DNA of 64,000 bases from Daucus carota subsp. sativus (GCF_001625215.2 NC_030383.2:7452779-7516778), one strand, 5' to 3'. Shown: positions 1-12,301, counted from the stretch's first letter. The notes: generated by a model from the letters alone, not told the origin. Numbers and translations: made by a program.

Positions 1-588
1 AACAAACATGATTAAAAGTAACATAAACCTGACTTTAGACGCCCACCAAGAAGCTTGCAAAAAGTGTTCCCAATTTGCAGCAGAAGTATATGCGGGTGAT
101 TATTTTCTTGTGCCTGCAAAATCAGATACATATATGCCTTCAATGGATAAATTCCTCTGTTTTGCTTTCGGAGATTAATAGAAGCTATCAGGGACGAAGC
201 CTGCAAACATCTATAAGGGGTTCGACACAGTGAAATTTTTCGTCAACACAGTAAAATATTCAATATAAAATAAATACAAAAACATTAGTAAAAAAATTAT
301 AGTAGAACCTTGCGCTCTTTTAAACCTACCTGGAAATCAAGTATATAGTTGTGTCAATTAAAATATTTAGCTATTTCTTTTTAGATATATAAGAGTATAA
401 AATATTAGGAAACTCATCATAATAACTCAAAATTATAAACCCTAATTCTCTCTAGCCTCTCTCTTGTCGTAGCCGCCTGGGGCTTCCATCGGTTTTCACC
501 GGTGGAAAGCCCCGAATCAGTTAATTGCTTTGTTTTCTTCTTAGTTTTTGAATAATACTTCTTCTCGCGAAGCTTATATCTAAAAGAC

Positions 589-800
589 TAAAACCATCGG
601 AGATTTCGTTGTCTCTCTTCCAAGCGGGTGGGTTTCAGTCCGATTTCTCTTGTTTTTGTGGTTCTATCCGGATCTATTTGCGGGAGAATTCTTAGATCTA
701 AAACCATCGGAGATTTCGTTGTCTTTCTTCTCTGTTTCAAGCTGGTGGATTTTCAATCCGATTTCTCTTGTTTTTGTGGTTCCGTCAGATCTAAGGTTGT
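589..800. repeat. Imperfect tandem duplication, about 110-118 bp unit
   Basis: AAACCATCGG followed by AGATTTCGTTGTCT occurs at 591 and again at 701. The later block CGATTTCTCTTGTTTTTGTG occurs at 641 and 759. The period therefore grows from 110 to 118 bp through a small insertion in copy 2. Two copies only; no coding meaning seen. Confidence 0.85.
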
Positions 801-1145
801 GTTCTCTCCCTGGTGAGAGCTTTGTTTTTCGCTTCTTAGTTGTAAGCGGGTATTGATTTGGTGGTGAAAGTTTGTATGGAATCGCAGTTGTGGTCGATAT
901 CTCTATCAGGGCATGATGAAGAGGGTACCAGTAATTCAACGAGGATGCATGAAGCGGGTACTTGTATTTGTATATACATTTTCTTCAAAATATCGTTTAA
1001 ATGTCTCTTAATGAGAATAGGCGATTGCAATTTAGAGTTTGTTCGACTCGATCATTGGTGTAGATGCCGTATGGCTTTTTATTATTAAATTAACACCTTT
1101 GTTTTAAAAAAAAAGATAATCTTTATTTAGCAAGTAACACACATT

Positions 1146-1180
1146 AAATGAAATTGTACTTCAAAAAAAATGAATTTGTA
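1146..1180 (+). repeat. Poly(A) micro-insert flanked by direct repeats
   Basis: The sequence TGAAATTGTA (1149-1158) and its near copy TGAATTTGTA (1171-1180) flank CTTC followed by eight A. It looks like a target duplication around a minimal poly(A) retroposon tail. One of six such structures in the window. Confidence 0.5.
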
Positions 1181-1227
1181 TTTTAAACAAGAGCAAGTAA
1201 AATTTTTACAATATCACAAAAAATAAG

Positions 1228-1269
1228 TATTATGCTTATTAACCTTACAAAAAAAATATTATACTTATT
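1228..1269 (+). repeat. Poly(A) micro-insert flanked by direct repeats
   Basis: TATTATGCTTATT (1228-1240) and TATTATACTTATT (1257-1269), matching at 12 of 13 positions, flank a 16-bp insert AACCTTAC plus eight A. The structure matches a very short retroposition event with target-site duplication; replication slippage is the alternative. Confidence 0.5.
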
Positions 1270-3280
1270 TAGAAGATGACAAACTATAGTTTAAACAAGT
1301 AAAAATATTACCTGGATGATGAAATTTGAATTGACGATGAGTAGACAAATATTAATATTAATTAAAAAAACTGATAATGCACGAGTACTAACTCTATGAA
1401 AATGAAGAAGTGAGGTATAAGTTTCTCAGATAAGAAAGACCTCCACCAAAAATTCTTATTTTTGTAAAAGAATCATATTGACGTTTACCTTTACCACATA
1501 TCACATTTCACGATCTTTTTCTTAAATAGTATAATTGTATATATATACATATTTTAGTTTATTTTTATTTATAAATTATATATATACATATTTTAGTTTA
1601 TTTTCCTTTATAACCAACATCATGGTATGATTATTGTGCAATTATCGTGCAATTATTGTGGAGTTTGTAAGATTCATTCTTCAAACTTAATGGTTGAATC
1701 CATTCTCTCTCTTTTTTTATCACTAAACTTCACTCATTTTATTTAACCAGTGCAGACGAAGTAAGACGAATATATCCGGTAGTCAGTCTATTTTCATCAG
1801 CCGGCCGGTGGGATCGAGAAGTTTGGGATACAGTAGTTGTGATGGCAAACAAAAGGTATGAATGGTTGCAAAATGGAAGAAGAGATTGGTAAAGTACCTG
1901 CTGGCTGCTAGTGTGCGTTTAGTTGTTCGGGATTTTGATCGGCTTGAGCTTTGTAAGTATATTAGCATCAACTTGTGAGTCTCCAGTTTAATCTCCATTT
2001 TCTCAGCAGTATATTTACTCTTGTCCACCATATGAGTCTTTATCATCATCATCTTTTCTTTTAATAGCTTCAGGGAACTCACTAACTTTCAAATGTAAGC
2101 TTTTCCTAAAAAAGATTGCAAGTGATGTTATATTTTATGTTCGAGTTATAAACAGTTGGGGAAAGCTTCTAAGCTTTCACGTGCCAGGTGTCATGTATTA
2201 TTAAAAAATATATCTTTTCTTTCTAGAATTAGATCATTTTTATTCAGCTTGTACCCGAACTTGATTAAAACATTTTTATTATTACAGTTCAAATTTTATG
2301 TAATTATTTGTTGGTACGGTGCACTTAAAATCTTTAATATTGTTCATTTACCAAAATAACTTATTTTATGTATTAATATAAGTCTAACATCTTTTTGCGA
2401 GAGATAAGACAAGTAACTTGAACCGATTCTTCAGTGCATGGCTCTCTCTGGATCAATCTTCGAGAGTCCAAGTCAGTGCCCAGTGGTGTATCATATGATA
2501 TAGGTGTCAACGGCATTATGGAACGAGATAATCCCTGCTTGATTCGGGATTTTAGACAATATCAAGGTTTGCTACGTATATAGGTATTTATTCACCATCG
2601 GTTCTGGAGGATCTTTAATCACGGGTACATCTTTGTTCCTCATCTCTACAGATTTGTATGCCTATGTATATTTTGAAATCTTTGATTGCTTGATGCTTCG
2701 GATTCTTATCATTCAGTATGTCAAGATTTAAATAGTTATAATATTAGGATTTGTTATGTTTCTTGGGCGTTTTGTAGTGGTCTGTTAAATGTTTTTCTGG
2801 TGGTTTTGATTTTCTCGGTGGTATATTGTCTCTTCTATCTATTTTGTCTGATTTTGAGAAGATTGGATTGGTGTAATCTACTTAAATTTGCAATTAGTTA
2901 TAATTTGTTCAGTATCCTCTTTTTGAGTATTAGTTTTTCGCTAGTGTTCTTGGTGAATGTTTGTTATTTCTTGGACGGTGGTAATAGAGGTTCACGGACG
3001 ATGGGAATGGAGGTGGCGTAGGGGTGACTAAATTAGTGCCCATTGATTATTCTGATTGACTATTTTGTTGCATGATTTAGTTTTAAGTATTAAAATTTTG
3101 GATAGGTTGTTTTTAGTAATAGTAATTGTAGATATTAATTTTATTTTTTGAATGGCAAGTTGATTCTTTTTAAATTTGCTCAAATTTGGAATTTGACTTT
3201 CTCTACATGCCTTAATTTAAATATTTTTATTGCTGACCTGAATTTCATAATTTATGGGGCCATATAAGATGGTTTAATTG

Positions 3281-3414
3281 TGCCTTAATGAGGTATTATT
3301 GTGCCATTAATGGTTGATGGATTAATTGGTGTATACCAAATTTATTGTGCCTTAATGAGGTATTATTGCGCCATTAATGGTTGGTTAATTGATTGGTGTA
3401 TACCAAACTTGTAT
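3281..3414. repeat. Tandem duplication, 67 bp unit
   Basis: TGCCTTAATGAGGTATTATT occurs at 3281 and 3348, and both copies continue through a GCCATTAATGGTTG block to GGTGTATACCAAA. Two copies with a few substitutions. Confidence 0.85.
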
Positions 3415-3805
3415 TGCGTTGATAATGATAATTAGTTATAATCGTGATACATTTGTTTTGCCAAGATTTTGTCTTATATTTGACGAGTTATATATTAACT
3501 ATGTTTTCCATATCCAAACTATATTTTCTTATTTTAAATATTTGTTATTATATATGTCAGTTATTTTCAGATGGGAGTTATTTTATTATGTATCTAACCA
3601 AAGAGATTTCTTATCTCTTTGGTGTAGATTTTTATGATTTGTTTAACATTATTTTTGACTTACTGTTCTTTTTAAAAAATTATATTATATACTTATCTTA
3701 TTTCTTTAATTTAATTATGGTTTTGACCCTTTTCATCTGTCATTTTAAATAGTTTTCTTATTTTATTGTCAGCATGACCTTACAATGTTTTTGTATTGTA
3801 TTTTT

Positions 3806-4011
3806 CAGGGTAGGAGAATGGATGGATTAATGACAGCGAGACCTCTTAAGGTGTTTTCTTGTCGAACATTAAAGCTTTATTGTCTAATGTTCCCGGTCAT
3901 CTATGCATGTTCGAGGAGTAGATAGTAAATTTTCTTGAACGAAAGAAACTCCGGGCTGCGGCTTTTGTACTCTTCGGTATACGAGAAAGTATCTTGTGAC
4001 AAAAAAAAAAT
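3806..4011 (+). mobile_element. Candidate retroposon 3' end with A-tail
   Basis: A GC-richer segment ends in TTGTGAC followed by ten A at about 4000-4010, inside much more AT-rich DNA. That layout suits the 3' end of a non-LTR retroposon or retrocopy. No reverse transcriptase motif and no clear target duplication were found, so the boundaries and class are uncertain. Confidence 0.25.
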
Positions 4012-6480
4012 AGACGGGAAATTACGTTATTCTTGTACATAAGAATTTTGTTACACTTGTAAACAAAAGGTTTTTCATAAGGGATTAAAACAATTTTTCA
4101 CTTATACATTTTACTTAATTTAGAAAATTTATATATTTAAGTGCAAAATTAATATTATAATTAAATATAATATTATTGATTATTTTTTTAAAAAAAGTAC
4201 ACACATATTTATATATCCAAATTTTATAATTATTAAAATAAATTCAAAAGTTTAGATTTCCATTTTAAAAATGGAAAAATCATTATCATTTAAAATACAG
4301 ATACAACGATTTTAACTCGCACCTTATAACAAAACCAAGTCAAGTACAAACTTGCATGCTACAAAATGAATGTGCAACTCAGTGATTATACAAGTTTACT
4401 GCAATAACGGGCCATTTCTTGGTTGTTTTCTCGGTTCTGACTGCAATTCAGGTAATCTTCACATGATGAACTCAAATTGAGTGTTTAAATTTAATGCCCA
4501 TTGAAACTACTGATAGTTTTAACGGAGCTGATTTGTAAGCAAGTTGAGATTGATTGACATATGTTTGATTAAAGTCCCCACAAAATTGGAAAAGGAGTAC
4601 ATTTTCATGCTTATATATGTTACTGTAACTCTGTAATCGATTGTTTTGCTTTCTTTACGGAAACAAGGGTGATTTCATCTGATCATGTAACTATATAGAT
4701 ACCATCCCCAATAGTTTTTCTCTGGTTTTGTAAGACTGATTTGAAGTGAATAAGTAATATATACTCGCTTTCAGTGACCATAGTCAGTTGAAAGCTCGAC
4801 TAGAGTATGTTCATGCCAATTATTGTCATGGACGAGATATTGTAACTATTCGTACAGAGCTTTAAGACAATAATAGATATCAATGCCTATTTATAAAGGA
4901 GGTTATGTTTTTTTGGATTTTGGGACTGAACTCGAGAGCTTGTTCTCTAGAATTTTCAGAGTGTTTGTTCTCCCCTCAAGGTGCTAAAGGATCACCATTG
5001 ACTGGTCTTCAAACTGTCATGCTGGCCCAGCGACTTGATTCACTTGTTCATCTCAAATTTTTTCCTGGACTTCTTCGATCTTCATCCTTTCCGAATTTAT
5101 TGATCTTGTATATACGGTCTCTTATATGAATCATATTTTTCTTGTTGCTTGCATGTTTGAGCTCAAACATGTTGAACCTTGGCCATAGAACTGGTTGAGT
5201 TAGAGAGTGATTCCAGTATTCCAAATCCTCTGCAGTTATGTGCCAGCAATAAAGTCTCGTCTTTTATCACGTTCTGTAACTTGTTTGTATTTGCTTCCGT
5301 TACTCTGCGTCAAGTTCATTTTTAGGAGGAACTGCTATCCTTTTACCACCTAGGACTAGGAGACCACGGAATATATTCAACACAGAATGAAAGAGCAGAG
5401 CTTTCAATTCACGCCAAATAGTAGAACAAGTGATTCATAGTGTCCTGGCGATCACTTTTGTTTATCCATTATCCTTTTCACCGCACCAGCTTTATATCTC
5501 TTTTCCTTGAATTTTTTCTTGATCCTTTTTTTTTTTGTCTGCTGCATTTTTTTAGTTCAACTTTGCAGTTCCTGTATCGTTGCTTGTTTTTTTCCTGGAT
5601 CATGTCAAGGGCTTTGCCATAGCCCATAGAATTTTTTCGTGCATTAGAATGTATACCTCCTTGAACAGATCTGGTACATGTTTGCTGATATAATTTTATC
5701 GTGCTGCCATGTAGAATGTGTTTACTGGCATCACTCAGCCTCAGAGCATTCATTTTTTTTAATTAACCTGCAAGTTGTCGCATGCACTCTGCTTGTTTAA
5801 TTTGTTTTGCTTTAAATTTTTTTTTCTCGTCTTGATCATGAATTGCCGCTGCATTTATGTTACTTTTTCCATTGTCACATGCACTCTGCTTGTTTATTGC
5901 CTTGTTTATAAGTGAACTCTGTGAATGACACGAAGTCCTGCTGTTGAACCAAGATTTACCTGGGCCTCGTAAAAAAAAACCAATTATCAGAAAATTATGT
6001 TAGTGATACAATAAAAGCATTCATATGTGTACTGGTGTTTTAACTCAAAGTGTACGCGAAATATGCAGCATATAATGTATGCAAGTTATCCATGAATTCA
6101 AACGTGTTGTAGTTACGTGCAAGGAAACAAGTTTTTAAACTAATGCATAGAATATTAAATTGAAACTACTTCCCTGTATATCGATTTAGAGTAGTTTCAT
6201 GATGTCCCAAACTCACAGATTTGAGACTTCATCTGAATACGTAGACCCTTCTTAATGTTGCCAGGCTAGTTGTACATTGCCTGTGCTAGCATAACAAGTG
6301 TGAAATCACATTATCGTTAGGGATTGAATGTTTTGTACTTTGTAGTGTCTTGACTTCACAGTTATATTTTAACGGAAGTGCAAATAATTTTTTTATTCTA
6401 TCTCATTTAATAGAATATTCATCCTGTGAATCCCTGTCTTTATTGTATCTGTAATTTTTCCCCCTTAATATGTAATTTTT
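4012..6480. other. Intergenic or 5' leader region, nothing firm
   Basis: No conserved protein seen. A 74-codon open frame at 4905-5129 matches no family I recognise. GCATGCACTCTGCTTG-like blocks recur near 5778 and 5876 with about 98 bp spacing. A splice-acceptor-like TTTCCAG ends at 6488, so the right part may be a leader intron of the gene starting at 6520. Confidence 0.35.
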
Positions 6481-6519
6481 ATTTCCAGATTAAAGTTCGT
6501 AAAGGTTGCTTCCAGTATC

Positions 6520-7457
6520 ATGGTAAACATATTCAAAGGTTTATACATTTCCTGGTAACTGTTCTGCCTTCTCAGTATTCTTGGTTTTTGTTTGACTCAT
6601 ATTATCTATGTTGCTGTTATTTCAGTAAAGCTGCTTCCTGCTAATCCTATCCCAAAGATTTAAAATATACTTAATTTTGGTAATGAAGTATAATCTTTGA
6701 CTAACTTATGAAGATCTTGATAACCTCTTGTTATGATCGCAACATGGTATATATGATTTTGAACATCACGAAGAGTGCTGCTATGTGCTTTAATAAATCA
6801 TTGGTAGAGAAACATTTTAAAACTAGATATATTTAAATGCCAACTATGATTTCCTCCGACCTATTTTATACATGTCTTTTTATTTTAATAATTATTGTTC
6901 ACTGCTTTTCAGTTTGATGATTATGCATTATATTACTATCATAGTGTTTTTTGTATAGCTACAACTTGCAAGCTCTTTTTCATGTATTGAAGCCATGTGA
7001 AATGATGTCCTAGAAAACATGTGTTCGAAAGAATCTCTCTACCATCACTGGACCGTAGTAGGGGAATATATTTACAAACTGACATGTTAATCCCAACCTG
7101 TGGCAGTTTTTATAGTGTTACCTAAACTCTGATTTCTGAAGGGTGGGAGAAATATTTACAATTGACAATCTGCATTTGACTCTTATATGGCAATTGTTTG
7201 TGATTTTTGTTTTTTTGTTTGTTTGTTTCCTTTATCACTGGTTTGATCCCAACTAACCTCTTTCAATGTCGGATTGCAGTGACATACCAATGGCACAATT
7301 CATTATTAACATGAATGCAACATTACCCCAGACACAGAAGTTTATATTACATGTTTTGGATGATACCCGTCTATTTGTGCGATCTGACATGGCTGGAAGT
7401 ATACGAGATAAAATCTCAGAATTCAGAGAGCAGAATACATATGAGAAGCCTGCATAA
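6520..7457 (+). CDS. TFB5: TFIIH subunit TFB5 (TTDA/GTF2H5 homologue), 70 aa, two exons
   Basis: Small subunit of the TFIIH core complex, which stabilises TFIIH in nucleotide excision repair and transcription initiation in the nucleus. Coding exons are 6520-6554 (35 nt) and 7280-7457. The intron runs GT at 6555 to AG at 7279 and splits a Cys codon (TG|T). The joined protein begins MVNIFKGLYISC and continues DIPMAQFIINMNA, then the HVLDDTRLFV core and ends EQNTYEKPA; 70 residues matches the family's usual 70-72. The start is set by the family's conserved MVN N-terminus, which only appears when the tiny first exon is added. A TTTCCAG acceptor ends at 6488, so 6489-6519 is probably leader sequence after a 5'-UTR intron. 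Recognition of the family is firm; transcript ends are not visible. Confidence 0.93.
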
Positions 7458-7938
7458 TTTTTCTTTTGTTAAGAAGTTCCCATTACTCCTGTGAAATTTT
7501 GAAGAAAATTGTGAATGACTAGCTTCGAGTATAATTTCTGAATAATTAAATTCTTATAATAATGTATAAATTTAAAATATTTGCGTGTGTAATCACCATT
7601 AAAATAACAATAATAGGAAAGATATACATATATCTTGAAAGAAAAAACATAAATTTATACCAGGATAAAATGTCTGGCATGGAGAAATGTGTAAGCTAAT
7701 CAATCAGTGCCGGTTTGCTTGAGCCGGTCGCGGTTCAAGCTGTTTATTTTTTTGTGTTTTTTATAATTATTTCTGCAACTCGGCTTTTATTTCCCAGAAG
7801 TGAAATACTGTTCTTAGCGTTATAAACACCTGTCTCAATTTTCTTAATATTCTTGATAATTTTTATATCGTTTATTCCTAAATATGGCGTAATATAAAAA
7901 ATATTGAGTCGACGAGAACAAATTCTAAATATTCAAAT
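7458..7938. other. Intergenic, nothing recognised
   Basis: AT-rich 3' flank of TFB5. A partial palindrome around 7718-7741 (GCTTGAGCC ... GGTTCAAGC) stands out but has no assignable role. Confidence 0.4.
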
Positions 7939-8841
7939 TCTTTTACTATTATATACTTATATATAATAAGCGTAAGGGAGATAATTTGGTCGCATGGTCA
8001 CATGATCCAAAAACTTATCATCCGTTGGATCGTAGATTGAGCAAATAAGTACCGTTAGATTAGAACAAAATTAACTTCCAATTCTATAAGGCAACTGATA
8101 TCTACTTGCATGTTTATAATTCCTTTTCTGAATTCAAAATAAATTCTGTCTTTCACATGTTTATGATTTTTTTAATCCGAAATAAATATTTCCTACCAGC
8201 CTTAATTGTGGAATCATATAAATCGCACCGTCACAAAATTATTTTTATCTAATATATTTTAAAATTCATAAGCCGGATATTTTAATCCAAAATAAATATT
8301 TCCTACCAGTTTTCATTGTAGAATTATATAAATCGCACTGCCACAAAATTATTTTTATCTAATATATTTTAAAGTTAGTAAGCCAAATTTAAATCATATT
8401 ATAATAATTCTAATATAAAATACATTTATAAATAGAATATAATGGAAGTTGACGTCACATATTCTACTCAATATATATTAAAATTTGATAGAAAAAATTA
8501 ATACTTTGGCATGATACATGAGAGAAAAGGAATGGCTTGATTACAATAGTTTATTTGAAACCATTAATGAGTGTGACAGTGTATTTTATACGGCGTCGCC
8601 ACTGTCGGATGATCCAACATGTGTGACCAGTTTTTTTTTTACAGAAACAAATCTGAAAAGTAGAACCTATATATTTTTACAATAGTTCTGACTTACAAAC
8701 AAATCATAATTTCAAATTTTATTTAATTGAAAATTTTAATTTATTATTTATAAATTAAATTCTTTCGCACCACTTACAATATATTTAAAAGTTTATAAAT
8801 AATTAAAAAGCTCTCGTGCTTTTGCACGGGGTATAAGCTAG
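7939..8841 (+). mobile_element. Non-autonomous Helitron
   Basis: The 3' end has the Helitron hallmarks: a hairpin CGTGC-TTTT-GCACG at 8815-8828, nine bases, then CTAG at 8838-8841 followed by host T. The left part carries ATATACTTATATATAATAAG followed by GTAAGGGAG, which resembles plant Helitron 5' ends and shares ATATACTTATAT with the second Helitron of this window. The exact 5' TC is ambiguous; 7939 is the best guess and its preceding base is T rather than the preferred A. No Rep/helicase is encoded. An internal 110-bp tandem duplication is listed separately. Confidence 0.6.
8171..8390. repeat. Internal Helitron tandem duplication, 110 bp unit
   Basis: TTTAATCCGAAATAAATATT at 8171 recurs as TTTAATCCAAAATAAATATT at 8281, and both copies continue through TTCCTACCAG and ATCTAATATATTTTAAA blocks. 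Two diverged copies. Confidence 0.85.
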
Positions 8842-8989
8842 TACATTTAATATGCATAAAATTTCTAAATGACACACCGGGGAAGAAGAGGCTGTAGCCG
8901 AAAACAGAGCGCCAAAAAAATTAGTCGACGGCGGGCTTGAAAATATAAAATCAATTCAAACGCCTCCTCACATATTATTGGCCCGTTGT

Positions 8990-9597
8990 GTGATTACAAC
9001 TCCACTCTTTCTCTCAGGTTCCTCAAGCAACTCTCTATCTCCCTGTTATTCATATTAATCCATTTCTTCAGTCTAAATCTAATTCACTTCATGTGTTAAT
9101 CAATCCCGTTCGATTTCATTTGAATGTGAATTATCTGCTCTTGTAATCATGTGATCTTGTAATACCTAAAATCTCTAGCCACCACTACTTTAATTCAGCG
9201 ATAATCATGTATTACGGAAGAGCTGACTACTAGTGAAATTTATAAAATGTAGTGTAGTGCTTTGGTAGACACTGATTTGAGTTATGAAATTTCGACTTGG
9301 CTAAACTTGTTTATGATAGAAATGTAGGATTTTGTTGACTACCGGTAGGCTGTGAGGTGAATGTTGATTATTTAATTTAGATGAATTAGGATGTTATGTG
9401 TTATCATAACAAGCTATCGTTAGTTCCTACTCACCTATATTATTGGCGCGTGTTTCTTAGTTAAGCTATTCTTGTGTCTGTAGATGATTTTATGCAGGTA
9501 AGTTTCCCCAAGTATGTCCAAATTTGCACTACTTCCAGCTTACTGGTGCAGCACTGCTCGTGCAGTGTGTAACCACTTTAGATATATAAGGGGGCAT
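8990..9597 (+). promoter_or_regulatory. Probable promoter-proximal and 5' leader region of the RING gene
   Basis: CT-rich leader-like sequence with TTTCTCTCAG and TCTCTATCTCC near 9009-9042 follows a TTGGCCCG block at 8979. Acceptor-like CAGs at about 9497 and 9565 suggest one or two leader introns before the ATG. No clear TATA box was found. Confidence 0.3.
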
Positions 9598-11903
9598 ATG
9601 CGCAGAACAACATTGAATGTTCAGACTCTGGTTCATACTGAATCGCCAGTCAGTCTGAATATTCAACAGGAGGGCTCAAGGCCGGTTGGCACACATGCTC
9701 AACCAGAGAGTTCTCATGCGCGGATTTCACAAATACCAATGCCACCACAAATTCATGATGAGGCAGCTGATGATGATGATGTCATTATTTCTTCTGCTAG
9801 GGAATTTGAACAAGTATCAATTGTTTTTTTATTGAACTGTATATGTAATGCATTAAATGTTTTAGTTGTGATCACTACTAAGAACTAACAAATCCTAACC
9901 GTTTCATAACAGGCAAGGAGAAAGAAGAACCGAAGAAGAAACCATCGGAGGACTTTGAATTCTGGTAATCAAGTATTCATCCTATGATTTTCACTGCTAT
10001 GTATTTAGCCGCTTTAAATGTGGCTGTTAGATAGAACTGCTTTTTTTTTTGTGGATACATGGGTATCTTACCAACTTCTGGCCAAATATTAGCTGTACTG
10101 AAGCATGCATGTTGTGCGGTATTGTTGTTGATGCAATCCATTTGACCATTTATGTATCTCTTCTCTTTCTGAGGAACTAATTCTACATTGCAATTGAAAC
10201 AGAAGGACAATCAACTAAAAGTTCTCCAAATAATCTCAGCAAGCGCATAAGAGGTCCGTCAAATCTGGAAGTAAGTGAAAATATGTGGTAATAGCAAAAT
10301 TTTCTTTTTATGTTACAGGGCTTTAGTTGTGTTCATTGTTTTTTTGTTGTGCTTGTTTAAAACTGGTCATTAAGAAAAACCGTATTTAATACACTCAAAC
10401 TGCACTTGGTACCTTGATTTATAAATTAGGTATTCCTTAAACAAAGACTATGTAATAGGTACTGTTATTCCTCATTCTCATCTTTAGTACTGTAATAGTT
10501 ATTACCTTGGACATGTCATCTAGGCAATTGGAAATGCCCTGTGTTCACCAATTTTGAGACCATGGGTCGTCTTGTTTAGGCAAGGATGGTTAACCTTATT
10601 TAACATTAAAATGTCACTATCCCTTGAGGATTGAGCAGCTCATTTGGGGGCCTTGTAAGAGAGGGAGCAGAAAGCAGGCTTTACTTATGATATCAACTAG
10701 AGTGCTTTCTTGCCTTTGAAAGTTCTAAACTTCTAATCAGTTACTTTATCATTTTTTTCTTTCTAGTAATCTTTATTCTATGAAAACGGAAGAAAGGAAT
10801 AGAAATCAATATTGTGATTTGTTTGAATGTGGTCACTTTCAATCATTGGACCAGCATCCGAATAAAGGATTATTCAGTAAGTATATACATCTTTATGCTA
10901 CCCAGTTCCCACTTCCCATTGTACAGCCGTGGACTTACTAACTTGATAAGACTAGAATGAAATGCCAGATTATAGAGAAAGAGGAGAGAAAACAGTTGAG
11001 GTAAAATCTTGTAGTTTTATATTATAGTAACTGCTTCTTCAAGTTTTTCAGTGAGGCATAACCTCTATTAATAAAACATAAAAATTTACCGCCTGCTTAT
11101 ACAAGCCACTGCAGTAACTATTTAATTATGATGTCACGACGGTGACTTAAGGTTGTTGATACTCTAATTTGCAAAAATTTCAAATGAAGCACACAGTATT
11201 TAATACTTTAATTTGGGTAGTGTGAGAAGTTCTATTTGATTGTATGTTATCGTGATGTGGAGCATGAATTGAATAGAAAATACTATTGTAATGCACTTCT
11301 GCCCATCTTACTAGTTATATGTTTGAGTTCGATACAAAGAAAATTTATCATCATGATGGCACAAAATTGGAGTATTGACCTGAAATCTCTATAGGTCTAC
11401 TACTGTCAACGTACTTTCAGTCTGTGCTAATGTGCGTTCATAATAATATCCATTATGGTTGTCCTCCATACCACTGAGTCTTATATCCTTGAAACATTTT
11501 CATTATTCATTAGGTTGCCTGAGTTTTGGAAAGTAAATTAACTCCTATATTGCTGTTATTTGTGTCTTGCTTCTACTTGATTTCCTTGCACCAACTTTAC
11601 ATGGATGCATCGTAGGTTATTTTATGATGGAAGATAAGATCAAATATAATGTTTTTCATTGCTTCCCTGAATTATGTAAAATTGCAGATTGAGAATGCAT
11701 GGAGTGCTCCGCAGAAGAAGCTCGAATTCACCTGCCCAGTTTGTCTGGGTCCAATCGTCCAAGAAATGTCTACAAAATGTGGTCATGTATTCTGCAAGGA
11801 CTGTATCACGCAATCAACAGCTACTCAGGGTAAATGCCCTGTATGCAGGACAAAGATCAGTATGAAAGATAGTATCAAGATTTATCTTCCCATGGCCAGT
11901 TAA
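9598..11903 (+). CDS. RNF4-like C3HC4 RING finger protein, 183 aa, four coding exons
   Basis: Probable RING-type E3 ubiquitin ligase acting in the nucleus. Exons: 9598-9813, 9913-9964, 10203-10270, 11688-11903; all introns are GT-AG and the frame closes at 184 codons. The C-terminus carries CPVC, then C at +11, GH, C-X2-C and CPVC, a complete C3HC4 RING at about residues 128-166 followed by a short hydrophobic tail (IKIYLP). This layout, a RING at the very C-terminus after a low-complexity basic and acidic N-terminal part (ADDDDVIISS, then RRKKNRRRNHRR), is that of RNF4/SLX8-like proteins; ADDDDVII resembles a SUMO-interacting motif, which is inference. The start ATG at 9598 follows an acceptor-like CAG ending about 9565; the upstream in-frame ATG at 9514 lies in what is probably intron or leader. 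Confidence 0.82.
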
Positions 11904-12195
11904 ACTCAAGGTTTGCACTCTCCTTATAGGTTTATTAATTCTAGTGCATTAAATCTATAAGCTTCAAGGAATATTAGATTTGAAAAGTTTCTTCTCCTTG
12001 CCTAAAAACTTGGAATGCTATTTGACTAGCCACGGAACACATTTATGTTGACATCAGTAGAAATACAAAAAGTTTGAAATACTTATTTTAACCGGAAATG
12101 GATTAAAAGAAAGGCAAATAGTGGAGTGATCATGAATGGTTCTCTTCTCCTGTTGATTGAAGTCATCTTGGCTGTTGATCTGTTTTTGGTTCGAT

Positions 12196-12300
12196 AAACT
12201 CTCGATTCAGCATCATGAGTTTGAGGGAGGATGTTCGTTTGGATTTCATGGCTCCGTGTTTGGTTTGGCAAACTCTAGATTAAACATCGTGAGTTTAGGG
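12196..12300. repeat. Tandem duplication, 74 bp period
   Basis: AAACTCTCGATTCAGCATCA (from 12196) and AAACTCTAGATTAAACATCG (from 12270), each running into GAGTTTGAGGG/GAGTTTAGGGG, form two diverged copies. Confidence 0.75.
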
Positions 12301-12301
12301 G

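Larger units (their letters stand above)
1..3805. other. AT-rich stretch, no recognised gene
   Basis: I see no conserved protein in any frame. The open frames present are short and start at non-ATG codons or lie in biased AT-rich DNA. The stretch holds two short tandem duplications (589-800 and 3281-3414), a 48-bp-scale duplication near 1540-1610 and two tiny poly(A) insertions, all listed separately. Segments around 420-1090 and 2400-3020 are less AT-rich and could be transcribed non-coding exons, but nothing proves it. Confidence 0.5.

Noticed and set aside
5478..5753. 91-codon minus-strand open frame
   Set aside because: Lys/Arg-rich because the plus strand is T-rich; no recognisable family and no gene context.
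9514..9597. Upstream ATG for the RING gene
   Set aside because: An acceptor-like CAG lies between it and the second ATG, and the added residues look non-coding (Cys/Trp-rich, no conservation expected).
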